Assembly: GCF_002838065.1 (NCBI RefSeq)
Contig: NZ_PIZU01000010.1
Coordinates: 61,400 to 125,399, forward strand
From: Mycobacterium hubeiense
GTDB taxonomy: Bacteria; Actinomycetota; Actinomycetes; Mycobacteriales; Mycobacteriaceae
Length of the DNA stretch: 64,000 nucleotides
Direction: 5' to 3'
The translations under genes were made by a program, and so were the position numbers. Shown in pieces: positions 11,501-19,685 of the stretch (position 1 is the first letter of the stretch; each line of letters starts with the position of its first letter). A model generated the notes under the pieces. It saw only the letters and a program-made list of their open reading frames with translations. It made no database searches and had not been told where the DNA came from.

Positions 11501-12002
11501 AATGCAGAAGGTAATTCCGCCTGGGTATTTCGATGACGCGGGCAACTTTGTCCAGAGCCGAGCCGACGACTACATCATGGAAAACAATCCTCGTGTGGTC
11601 GTCGATCAAATGGGCGGCGCGGTCACCGTGGCAGGTGACACTGCCCATCTCTCAACACCCGCGCGAATCTATGATGGCTTGCGCCTCGATTACACCGACT
11701 CCCCGTTTGAGCGGTACGACGCTGGAACCCACATCATCCGGTTCCAAGCGGACCCAGGCTCCTCCGGTTTCTACGACGTCCCGCGAAACTCAGACATGGG
11801 AGGTGATGGGTCTTACGACACGTGGGACGATCCGTTCACAGGCAACGCGTTCACGAAATCGGCGGACGATGTCATTCCGGAATACATTGCAAAGAACATC
11901 ACGATGCGAGACGGCGCCGAGATGTGGGAGGTCCTCGAAGATGGGACCCAACGCTTGGTGGCGGTCCTCAAAGACAGCGAATGGATTCCGCAGGGGAACT
12001 GA
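8553..12002 (+). CDS. CpnT-like secreted polymorphic toxin with a non-TNT C-terminal domain
   Basis: 1,149 residues. Residues 15-110 form a helical N-terminal secretion domain ending in a YxxxD signal (Y100-K-N-A-D104). Residues about 140-460 align by eye with the CpnT N-terminal channel domain: WPSGNSAMMRVTAAQWRNLG, and WDKWSGDHPGRAAGEAAFN followed by a VPGG motif. Residues about 470-900 are a Pro/Gly/Ser-rich linker. Residues about 910-1149 form a separate C-terminal domain with motifs YDGLRLDY, HIIRFQ, PRNSDMGGDG, DPFTGNAFTKS, IPEY and GAEMWEV. I do not see the TNT signature of CpnT (the QPGG region), so the effector appears swapped. It starts at GTG 8553 inside the EsxE-like gene, and its stop overlaps the next ATG (TGATG). 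The codons look less GC-biased than in flanking core genes. The enzymatic activity is unassigned. Confidence 0.85.
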   Translation: MGVVGANSGSGGSGIRIEVDPEVLIRAGQQLGALGSQLAMLSDVLGAALSSGIASGTDPAGMSFGLQYGRQAQEFANALADAANAYKGVGYMLEATGSNYKNADAASTIGGGTPAAGLGGEPSKTTAGDASEGPNSSVVPPPLKWHLIQPFLRVLPGIGLFASAAMTWPSGNSAMMRVTAAQWRNLGRGLSVFDDDMAALKTAVSLQNIPEGAKINEALGNLGQALSSLSDTASTIAQGIDDFASGVQETQDAIRRLLDRLSVGGLFDTVKGFLTGDGEKILREIADDVSDVLENFQSQVKGVVGLLEELTNVIGDAATAFQKWIRPVREATFGDEVGGFLADTVTLYTDFQVGVTTGLISTVSGVVAMADIDTWKGMADLAMSVAEDPSTLPGVLENMGKEFVAWDKWSGDHPGRAAGEAAFNIGSLFVPGGAFSKTGTLAKGLKMTKGLLDEGKLGKLGDLTSLGPTTRNLDNLDDFGGFGSKGPEAPEFKPGPAIPESIINPDGRTGFETPSSQRELESPTGPPDPPSSTGTRGGHEYPGDGGGPPPDPPGRTVGPFESGPGNVDGQSPASAGPGFDSSHSAGPSAPSSGEQMSPITDHTPESPSATSPHDGVGSGSEHGQTSASHEPRTPETPGNGQVTDQRAGPSVGQDAGASGVEHQAPSQQHQPGLGDYSGRPDDRVAAPVGQQPTQVSEPPGGHDRTADGGASQEQPQTPSNGDRQDAGPAAPGVMPAAGMPTASPAAGTVHSPSDSPAARPNTPETTTRGPDGRTTQSTLPEGPRAQPPAAAGPAAATPSAPVNPVAAQSVPSSTSDSHSSFMEANDGPTSGGPPENHRQSIDSNNDRRVDAPIAPGHSGDPDAPSRPNQTQPHDDGTELEGAYVDSQSDPAEPTTNPPGDQTDWDDNRSRTYSLMDESSHTTAFAPEQLLDTQRVSEALSNHAVSRSDFVELINKPTDTLTPAERDLVNSVRDALPSPTRDTVMQKVIPPGYFDDAGNFVQSRADDYIMENNPRVVVDQMGGAVTVAGDTAHLSTPARIYDGLRLDYTDSPFERYDAGTHIIRFQADPGSSGFYDVPRNSDMGGDGSYDTWDDPFTGNAFTKSADDVIPEYIAKNITMRDGAEMWEVLEDGTQRLVAVLKDSEWIPQGN

Positions 12003-12415
12003 TGAGTGAGGTTCCAGTGACTGGCGCACTTGCGGAGTACCGCGGACAGCGAATTCCTATCCTGTTCGGTGGTGACGATTGGGTGGCTTTGCCCACAGAA
12101 ACCGGAATTGAAATGCCGGACGCGTTCGCTTATGGAGAGTCCCGCGTTGGACCAGGCCACTACCAACCATGGGCGAAAGTGCCTATGTCTGCTCTCGATG
12201 GTGTCATCGACGTTGTCGTCAGCGGGAGACTTGAGGGACATACCGTGTCACTCCGACGGCGATTGCCAGACGGCCGGATTGTGGTGGAGTTTGTCGGTCC
12301 TCCATCCGTGGCCAAGGCACTCGGACTGGAGGGGGACCAGTACATGGGCTGGACCGGCCTAGTCGCTCTTGAGGAGTTGAAAGACATAAGCGTCGAGGAG
12401 ACCCGTCGTGCCTGA
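12002..12415 (+). CDS. Candidate immunity protein of the CpnT-like toxin
   Basis: A 137-residue soluble protein with no signal peptide or membrane segment. Its ATG overlaps the toxin stop codon (TGATG), the position held by the TNT immunity factor gene next to cpnT in M. tuberculosis. The N-terminal half starts AEYRGQRIPILFGGDDWVAL. The C-terminal half (about 72-137; LEGHTVSLRRRLPDGRIVVE..., DQYMGWTGLVALEEL) can be aligned with the end of the following protein. I do not recognise a named family. The immunity role is inferred from position, size and coupling only. Confidence 0.65.
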   Translation: MSEVPVTGALAEYRGQRIPILFGGDDWVALPTETGIEMPDAFAYGESRVGPGHYQPWAKVPMSALDGVIDVVVSGRLEGHTVSLRRRLPDGRIVVEFVGPPSVAKALGLEGDQYMGWTGLVALEELKDISVEETRRA

Positions 12416-13226
12416 GCCACTCGTGTTGCAGAAGTTGCTCGCTGCGCCGATCGCTAGGGCCATCGTGGAAGCGGGATTCGACGAAGTCAGCGGCTACGTC
12501 ACAGCGGCATCAGCAGTAGCGGGGCTGAGGACTCCAGGGGAACTTTTGGCGGCCTACGGTGTCGACGCTGCTCCTCAGTTCGTGGATGTAATACGGTTCA
12601 GGCAACCGCGCTTGGCACGGTTCAGCACACCGACTGACGCCCAGCGCCCGTGGCAGACCTTTTCGAACGGCTTCCTGCTAGGTGAGTCACTAGCACCAGT
12701 ATGGAATTTGGGGCGGACTCGATACTCATACGGCGCCGAGTATTGGCGAATCCGCTCTGACGGTGAGCAGAAGTGCTTGTCACGCTATGAGGGTGTTGCC
12801 CGAGGCTGGACGGGCGCGCGGCAATGGCGGCCGCCCAGCCCGATGGTGGGCACCCTAGCGCGTTGGCGAGGTAACGAGTTCTTCGCCGACGTCGTAGCGG
12901 AAAGCGTGCTACTCACCACAATTGCCGACGATGGGCCGGCGGGTTTTGAACAGATCCAGGCACGCGCGTGGTCTACGACAGCCGCTCTGTTCGAGTGCGA
13001 GGTGTTCGAAAGGGTGGTCACGGCCGAGTTGGACGGTGTGCCCGTGCGCCTGCTGCGAACCGCAGGAGGCACAGCTGAGGTGCTTCTACTCTCCGATGAC
13101 CCAGCCGTCGCCGAGCGAGTGGGGGCTGGGCTCGTGGAACCCGGGGTCTACGAAATGGTTGTGACTGCCAACCGCCTGTCCAATCTTCAGGGTGTCGAGA
13201 ACCAGTTGGCTCCGACAAACGGGTGA
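12408..13226 (+). CDS. Conserved hypothetical protein of the toxin locus
   Basis: A 272-residue soluble protein starting at a GTG that overlaps the preceding gene by 8 nt, so it is probably cotranslated. It has no recognised catalytic motif, signal peptide or membrane helix. Residues about 202-265 (LDGVPVRLLRTAGGTAEVLL..., DDPAVAERVG, GVYEMVVTANRL) share spacing and key residues with the C-terminal half of the candidate immunity protein, suggesting a common small beta-rich domain. The N-terminal 190 residues, with several Trp and Arg residues, are unassigned. A chaperone for the toxin or a second immunity protein are both plausible; neither is shown. Confidence 0.6.
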   Translation: MPEPLVLQKLLAAPIARAIVEAGFDEVSGYVTAASAVAGLRTPGELLAAYGVDAAPQFVDVIRFRQPRLARFSTPTDAQRPWQTFSNGFLLGESLAPVWNLGRTRYSYGAEYWRIRSDGEQKCLSRYEGVARGWTGARQWRPPSPMVGTLARWRGNEFFADVVAESVLLTTIADDGPAGFEQIQARAWSTTAALFECEVFERVVTAELDGVPVRLLRTAGGTAEVLLLSDDPAVAERVGAGLVEPGVYEMVVTANRLSNLQGVENQLAPTNG

Positions 13227-13239
13227 CCTCTCGTTGTCA

Positions 13240-14259
13240 CTACTGCCCGGAGATCCATCCAAGCACTGTCAACCCGACGACCCCGATGAGTAGCAACGGC
13301 CCCGAAACATCTGTCAGCGGCGTCGACCCTAACGCCGCTGTGACCATCCCGGCGATGATCGCGAGGGTCACAAAGACCAGCCGTATCGCGAGTAGGAGTC
13401 GCTCCCGCATCACCGCACGCAAAACCGGCCGGGGCACACCGCGCAGCGTCCAGACGACCGCCGCAGCCAACGCGAGGGTGATCAGAGCTGCAAGAACCCT
13501 CGGCAGAACCGTCGATTTGGATTCCTCATGCAGTGCCATCACAGCGATCAGCGCGACCGCCAGGAGGACCACCGACGCCGTCGCCAGCCGCAGCACGCGG
13601 GTGAATGCGACACCAATGTTGCGTCGGGCCAACGGCCCCAAATCCGGATCCAGTCGGCCCGCCCCATGAAGGCCGCGGAGCGCTTGGATCGTCTTTCCAC
13701 CGCGCAGGCGGCTGATCGCCAGATTGTGCACTGCAGAGGCATGATCGGGTTCCAGCCGTAACGCCGCTTGGTAGTCGGCCTCGGCCACTGACGAATCCCA
13801 CAATGATGCCTGAATGTCGCCACGCAGGACCAGCGCGTCCGCCGACGAAGGGTTCAAGCGCAGCGCCTCGTTGATCACGACGAGTGCTTCACGTTCGCGC
13901 CTCGCCTCATGCAGCATGTTGGCGTAAATATAATGGGCGGCATAGGAATCCGGATGCTCGGTGGCTGTCTTCCATGCCATCCACAGGGCTTCCGGAAGCC
14001 GACGTTGTCCCTGCAGGGCAAGGGCATAGAGCCGCATGGCGTATTCGTTGTTAGGCGCAGCGGCGAGCGCCCCATGGGCGGCTGACGCTGCGCCCCAATA
14101 GTCCTTGAGGCCCAAGCGCGCCCGAGCATAACGTGCAAGCAGCCCGGGATTCTCGGGGTCTTCAGCCAAGGCCGGCTGTAGCACTTCGGCGGCGCGCTGG
14201 AAGTTCCCCGTCCGCAGATACACGTCAGCGACATCGCTGACATCGTCAGCCGCCGTCAC
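13240..14259 (-). CDS. TPR protein with four C-terminal transmembrane helices
   Basis: 339 residues. The N-terminal 210 residues are made of TPR-type helical pairs (ADVYLRTGNFQRAAEVLQPAL, ...YQAALRLEPDHASAVHNLA). Four hydrophobic segments follow at about 224-243, 252-271, 290-311 and 319-337. The TPR part is probably cytoplasmic and would present a protein-binding surface at the membrane. The gene is read toward the toxin operon, leaving 13 bp between the stops. Its start overlaps the stop of the AAA+ gene (ATGA type), so the two should be coexpressed. I do not recognise the family; it does not resemble an ESX core component. Confidence 0.7.
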   Translation of the reverse strand: MTAADDVSDVADVYLRTGNFQRAAEVLQPALAEDPENPGLLARYARARLGLKDYWGAASAAHGALAAAPNNEYAMRLYALALQGQRRLPEALWMAWKTATEHPDSYAAHYIYANMLHEARREREALVVINEALRLNPSSADALVLRGDIQASLWDSSVAEADYQAALRLEPDHASAVHNLAISRLRGGKTIQALRGLHGAGRLDPDLGPLARRNIGVAFTRVLRLATASVVLLAVALIAVMALHEESKSTVLPRVLAALITLALAAAVVWTLRGVPRPVLRAVMRERLLLAIRLVFVTLAIIAGMVTAALGSTPLTDVSGPLLLIGVVGLTVLGWISGQ

Positions 14260-15473
14260 CGAAACTTCATGCGTCGCAGATACTTAGCGAGCTCATCGTA
14301 GGTGCCGTCGCGATTGCTGAATTCCACCACGTTGCGCGCAGTCTCAAACCACGGGCCCGTTGATGGCCTGATCTGCGCCAGCGCAGCCTCGATATCCGAC
14401 ATCTGAACCGGCCGAACCTGACCGCTGCGAAGGGAATCTGCCATCGCCAGTTGCGTTGCGGTATCGCACATGTGGGCGAGATCCGCACCGGAGAATCCGT
14501 CGGTGCGCTTGGCCACCGACACCAGATTGATGGCTTCCACCGGACGATCCTGCAAGTGGAGCTTCGCGATCGCCGCACGCGCCTCCGCGTCGGGAAGCGG
14601 GACAAAGATCATCCGGTCGAATCGACCAGGACGACGCAAGGCGGCATCCACGTCCCATGGCGCATTGGTGGCGCCTAGTACGTAAACGCCGTCGTTATTC
14701 GATGTGGCCGAGTCGAGTTCCTCCAGAAGCGCGTTGACGACGGTGCGCAAACCGGCTGAGCCGCTCAACGCCGACCGACGGTGGCCAAGCGCGTCCAGCT
14801 CGTCGAAAAACAGCACGCAGGGAGCGTTACGACGCGCGTTGTCGAAAATCGCGCGAATACTGTGTTCGCTCTCACCCAGCCAACGGGATAGCACATCTGC
14901 GATCCCGACCTGATAGAAGTTCGCCCCGAGCTCCCCCGACACCGCCTTCGCGATAAATGTTTTTCCGCACCCCGGCGGGCCGTAGAGCAGGAGCCCACCA
15001 CGCGCGGAAACCCTGTAGGCCCTCATCAGCTCTGGGTTACGGATAGGCCCCAGCAGTGACAGCTCAAGCTGTTTCTTGACCGCATCCATGCCGGCAATAT
15101 CTGCAAGCCGAACAGAACTGCGTTGCACTGCGTCAAAGTCGTTCTCGTTGACGGCCACGCCCGGCTCCTCGACAAACGCGGGCTTGACGATGTCGGCGAC
15201 CTCCTTCTCGGCGGCCGTCCAGTCAAAATTCCCGTCCGTCGCGCCAGGCGAGGTTTGGCCCGAAAGTGCCGCACTGCAGCGTTGCAACAAAGACAGTGCA
15301 CCGGCGTGGCCGGCGTCTTGGGCCAAGATCGCGCTGCAGTGGCTCAGAGCTTCGGCGAAGCGTTCTCGCTCCACCAGCAAGGTGGCCAAGTGTAGGCGCA
15401 ACTCGACCATGTCAGGACTACGCTCGACCGCTGCAGCTAACTCCTGGATGACCCCATCCTCAGCCACGGACAC
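14256..15473 (-). CDS. TPR-AAA+ ATPase
   Basis: 405 residues. Residues about 10-75 look like a TPR pair, followed by an acidic linker. The single AAA+ module has Walker A GPPGCGKT (165-172), Walker B VLFFDEL (220-226), sensor-1 GATNAP and the second region of homology RRPGRFDR (281-288), so it should hydrolyse ATP as a hexamer. The module resembles Cdc48/FtsH/Vps4-type ATPases; it is not the CbxX/CfqX type of EccA and has no FtsH protease domain. The start is GTG 15473, preceded by a G-rich ribosome-binding site. It is operonic with the TPR membrane protein, and the pair could act as a membrane-tethered unfoldase or remodelling machine. A link to the neighbouring toxin is inferred from context only. 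Confidence 0.8.
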   Translation of the reverse strand: MSVAEDGVIQELAAAVERSPDMVELRLHLATLLVERERFAEALSHCSAILAQDAGHAGALSLLQRCSAALSGQTSPGATDGNFDWTAAEKEVADIVKPAFVEEPGVAVNENDFDAVQRSSVRLADIAGMDAVKKQLELSLLGPIRNPELMRAYRVSARGGLLLYGPPGCGKTFIAKAVSGELGANFYQVGIADVLSRWLGESEHSIRAIFDNARRNAPCVLFFDELDALGHRRSALSGSAGLRTVVNALLEELDSATSNNDGVYVLGATNAPWDVDAALRRPGRFDRMIFVPLPDAEARAAIAKLHLQDRPVEAINLVSVAKRTDGFSGADLAHMCDTATQLAMADSLRSGQVRPVQMSDIEAALAQIRPSTGPWFETARNVVEFSNRDGTYDELAKYLRRMKFR

Positions 15474-15674
15474 CCCCTCAGTCGGTGACCGAATCCTATC
15501 TGGCCGACCATGCTCGTCTCGGCGTATACCTGGCGCGACGGCACCGCCGACGAATCACGATGCCCGGCCGGGACGAAGCCCATCGCCTATAAACAACCCG
15601 CGCGACTGTACTGTCTCGAACCGGTTGCTTAACAACGACCCTCACGCAAGAGTCCCGACACCCCGCGCACGCAT

Positions 15675-15737
15675 CCGCGAGATTGCGCTGAGGCAGGCCG
15701 CTTCTCGTACTTTCGCTGCCTGCACGCAATCTCGCGG
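15675..15737. repeat. Intergenic hairpin downstream of sahH (dispersed family)
   Basis: Perfect 13-bp inverted arms, CCGCGAGATTGCG at 15675-15687 and its complement at 15725-15737, enclose a second pair, AGGCAG/CTGCCT. The hairpin begins 28 nt past the sahH stop on the transcribed side and has no U-tract, so it could act as an atypical terminator. Similar outer arms recur at 47703-47760 and 51010-51070. Confidence 0.75.
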
Positions 15738-15764
15738 CGAAGGCCACGCAAGGCCAAGCCAAAC

Positions 15765-17234
<1,470 letters not shown>

Positions 17235-17304
17235 GCTTCTACTTTCCCTCAACGCCCGAATTACTTAGCTTGGTTACACAGTAGTCGGCGCGCGGAAGGC
17301 GCCG

Positions 17305-17946
17305 CTAATTCTGTTCGATGACACCGTAGCGTTCGGCGAACGGCGTCATCAGCCGGGCTAGGTCGCGGGCCACGTCGTGGTCGGCCTCCGGCGGCATCGA
17401 GATGTAGCTCATGGCCAGCCGGACGATGGCCCGGGCGAGCACGCCGGAGTCCTCCTCGCTGGCCCGCACCCAGCTCTGCTGGAAGGTCTCGGTGAGCCGC
17501 TGCGAACAGCGGGTGATGATCGGGCCGCTGTCGGTGGTGATGAGCTGCAGCAAGTCGGGTTTGGTGCCCCCGGTGAGCAACGAGATGACCAGCGGATCAG
17601 CCGCGGACGCGGCGAAGAAGTCGCGGAACCCCTGCAGGAACGCCGCGTAGATGTTGCCGACGTTGCCCTCGATCGCACCCTGAATTTCGTCGACGAGCCG
17701 ATCGGCCAGCCGCAATGCGTACCCCTGCGCCAAACCCTGCCGCGACCCGAACTCGTTGTAGATGGTCTGGCGGCTGATGCCCGCGGCCTTGGCCACATCC
17801 GACAGCGTGATCGCCGACCAGTCGCGCGTCTGCAACAGTTCGCGCATGCCGTCCAAAATCGAATCGCGCAGCAACACCCTCGACGCTTCGGCGTAGGGGA
17901 TGCGCTGCGCGCTTCGACTTTCCACACGCGCGACAATATCTGTCAA
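17305..17946 (-). CDS. TetR-family regulator of the alkane hydroxylase operon (AlkX type)
   Basis: A 213-residue TetR regulator. The N-terminal HTH (about 35-75; [30 protein letters not shown]) is clear, and the rest is the helical ligand-binding and dimer domain. It is the last gene of alkB-rubA-rubB-tetR, and its TTG start overlaps the rubB stop (TTGA). It corresponds to Rv3249c. In related actinobacteria the regulator at this position (AlkX/AlkU) represses the alk promoter and is released by fatty acids or alkane products. That it binds the palindrome upstream of alkB here is inferred. Confidence 0.87.
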   Translation of the reverse strand: MTDIVARVESRSAQRIPYAEASRVLLRDSILDGMRELLQTRDWSAITLSDVAKAAGISRQTIYNEFGSRQGLAQGYALRLADRLVDEIQGAIEGNVGNIYAAFLQGFRDFFAASAADPLVISLLTGGTKPDLLQLITTDSGPIITRCSQRLTETFQQSWVRASEEDSGVLARAIVRLAMSYISMPPEADHDVARDLARLMTPFAERYGVIEQN

Positions 17947-18125
17947 GGACGCGCGACCTCTACCATCTCGAAATCGGACTTGGCCGCGCCGCAGTCCGGG
18001 CAGCTCCAGTCGTCGGGGATGTCGTCCCAGCGGGTGCCCGGGGCGATGCCGTCCTCGGGCCATCCCTTGGCCTCGTCGTATTCGAATCCGCACTGCACGC
18101 AGACGAACAACTTGTAATCGGTCAT
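17943..18125 (-). CDS. rubB: Rubredoxin RubB
   Basis: A 60-residue rubredoxin with the two Cys-x2-Cys knuckles CVQC and CPDC that hold one Fe(SCys)4 centre. It passes electrons from rubredoxin reductase to AlkB. AlkG2-type features such as [19 protein letters not shown] are present. Its start overlaps the rubA stop and its stop overlaps the tetR start, so translation is coupled along the operon. Confidence 0.95.
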   Translation of the reverse strand: MTDYKLFVCVQCGFEYDEAKGWPEDGIAPGTRWDDIPDDWSCPDCGAAKSDFEMVEVARP

Positions 18126-18310
18126 TGGGTTACTCCATCCATTTTTTGAGAAATCTCTTCGAAATCGATCTTTTCGCGGACCCCGCAGTCGGGGCAGCAC
18201 CAGTCGTCGGGGATCTGGTCCCACGGCGTGCCCGCGGGAAACCCTTCCCGCGGGGCGCCTTTCGTTTCGTCGTACACGTAATCGCAAACCGGGCAGCGGT
18301 ATTCGGCCAT
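18122..18310 (-). CDS. rubA: Rubredoxin RubA
   Basis: A 62-residue rubredoxin with CPVC and CPDC iron ligands ([18 protein letters not shown]). It lies directly after alkB, with an ATGA overlap at each end. Paired rubredoxins behind alkB are usual in mycobacteria (Rv3251c and Rv3250c). The C-terminus is slightly longer and more charged ([14 protein letters not shown]) than that of RubB. Confidence 0.95.
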   Translation of the reverse strand: MAEYRCPVCDYVYDETKGAPREGFPAGTPWDQIPDDWCCPDCGVREKIDFEEISQKMDGVTQ

Positions 18311-19539
18311 CACGCCACCGCCGTCCCGTAGCGCGCCACCACCTTGTCGCGCACCCGCGGATGGATGTTGACGCGGGTGATGTCGCCCTTGTAGTGCTCC
18401 AGCACGCGGTGGTCCATCACCTTGCGCCACAACGGCGGGAAGTACGTCAGCGCGATCATCGACGCATAGCCGCTCGGCAGGTTCGGCGCGCCGTCCATGC
18501 TGCGCAACGTCTGATACCGACGCGTCGGATTGGCGTGGTGATCGCTGTGCCGCTGCAGGTGGTACAGGAACAGGTTCGTCACGATGTGGTCGGAGTTCCA
18601 GCTGTGCTCGGGGGTGCAGCGCTCGTAGCGGCCCTTGTCGTTCTTCTGCCGCAGCAGCCCGTAGTGCTCGAGGTAGTTCACCGTCTCCAGCAGGCTGAAC
18701 CCGAAGACCGCCTGGATGATGACGAACGGGATCAGCGCCGGGCCGAACACCGCGATCAGCACACCCCAGAACACGATCGACATCGCCCACGCGTTGAGCA
18801 CGTCATTGGACCAGTGCCAGGGACTCTTGTCGAGCCGCCGCAGCCGCTTGGCCTCCAGCTCCCACGACGAGCGCAGGCTGCCCCACACGCTGCGCGGCAG
18901 GAATTCCCAGAACGTCTCGCCGAAGCGCGCCGACGCGGGGTCCTCCGGCGTGGCCACCCGCACGTGGTGCCCGCGGTTGTGCTCGATGTAGAAGTGGCCG
19001 TAAAAGGTCTGTGCCAGCGTGACTTTGGACAGCCACCGCTCCAGGGAGTCCTTCTTGTGGCCCAGCTCGTGTGCCGTGTTGATGCCGATGCCGCCCAGCG
19101 TGCCGACCGACAGCGCCAGCCCGATCTTGGCCGCCCAGCTCAGCCCGCCGTCAAAGCCCAGCCAGCTCAAGTCGGAGGCGGTGAACAGGTACGCGGCGAA
19201 GATGACGCTGGCGTACTGGAACGGGATGTAGACGTAGGTGCAGTAGCGGTAGTACTTGTCGTTCTCCAGCCGCTCCATCACCTCGTCGGGCGGGTTCTGC
19301 CCGTCGGGGCCGAAGCGCAGATCGAGCGCCGGCAGCAGCAGGTACAGCAGGATCGGGCCGATCCAGAACGGCACCTGCGCCGCGACGTGCCAGTCGAGCT
19401 GGTTGAGCCCCCAGACGATCGGCAGCATGACGAACAGCGCCGTGGGCGCAATCAGACCCATCAGCCATAGGTAGCGCTTCTTGTCCCGCCACTGCTCGGC
19501 AGCGACGGGCCCGGTCTCGGTGTCGACGTTTGACGTCAC
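18310..19539 (-). CDS. alkB: Alkane 1-monooxygenase AlkB
   Basis: A 409-residue integral membrane di-iron hydroxylase that oxidises medium-chain n-alkanes to 1-alkanols with electrons from rubredoxin. The His boxes are all present: HELGHKK, EHNRGHH, the NYLEHYGLL signature and LQRHSDHH. About six hydrophobic segments are visible. The start is GTG 19539 behind a GGAGG ribosome-binding site. It is first of the alkB-rubA-rubB-tetR operon, and a palindromic candidate operator lies 50-100 bp upstream. Confidence 0.96.
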   Translation of the reverse strand: MTSNVDTETGPVAAEQWRDKKRYLWLMGLIAPTALFVMLPIVWGLNQLDWHVAAQVPFWIGPILLYLLLPALDLRFGPDGQNPPDEVMERLENDKYYRYCTYVYIPFQYASVIFAAYLFTASDLSWLGFDGGLSWAAKIGLALSVGTLGGIGINTAHELGHKKDSLERWLSKVTLAQTFYGHFYIEHNRGHHVRVATPEDPASARFGETFWEFLPRSVWGSLRSSWELEAKRLRRLDKSPWHWSNDVLNAWAMSIVFWGVLIAVFGPALIPFVIIQAVFGFSLLETVNYLEHYGLLRQKNDKGRYERCTPEHSWNSDHIVTNLFLYHLQRHSDHHANPTRRYQTLRSMDGAPNLPSGYASMIALTYFPPLWRKVMDHRVLEHYKGDITRVNIHPRVRDKVVARYGTAVA

Positions 19540-19588
19540 GACAACCTCCTTGTGTGAGTGCCATCACGGATTGCACTTGACTATAGGA

Positions 19589-19636
19589 GCTGTTTTGTCG
19601 CTTGTCTAGACACAAAGGCATCTTTTGTAAAACAGC
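19589..19636 (-). promoter_or_regulatory. Candidate TetR/AlkX operator upstream of alkB
   Basis: Outer inverted arms GCTGTTTT (19589-19596) and AAAACAGC (19629-19636) flank a perfect 10-bp palindrome, TGTCTAGACA (19603-19612). The gap between the permease stop and the alkB start contains no other gene. Symmetry and position fit an operator for the TetR regulator encoded at the end of the same operon. Binding is inferred. Confidence 0.6.
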
Positions 19637-19685
19637 CCGTCGCGCCCGGAGCATGAGGGGGACGACGGGGCAGACGCCCCCGCCA

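Noticed and set aside
11280..12002. TNT (NAD glycohydrolase) domain at the end of the CpnT-like protein
   Set aside because: I could not find the TNT signature residues or the QPGG region, and the motifs present differ.
14256..15473. EccA-type ATPase of an ESX system
   Set aside because: The AAA+ module is of the Cdc48/FtsH type, with RRPGRFDR and an N-terminal TPR pair. EccA belongs to the CbxX/CfqX group, and no other ESX core gene is nearby.
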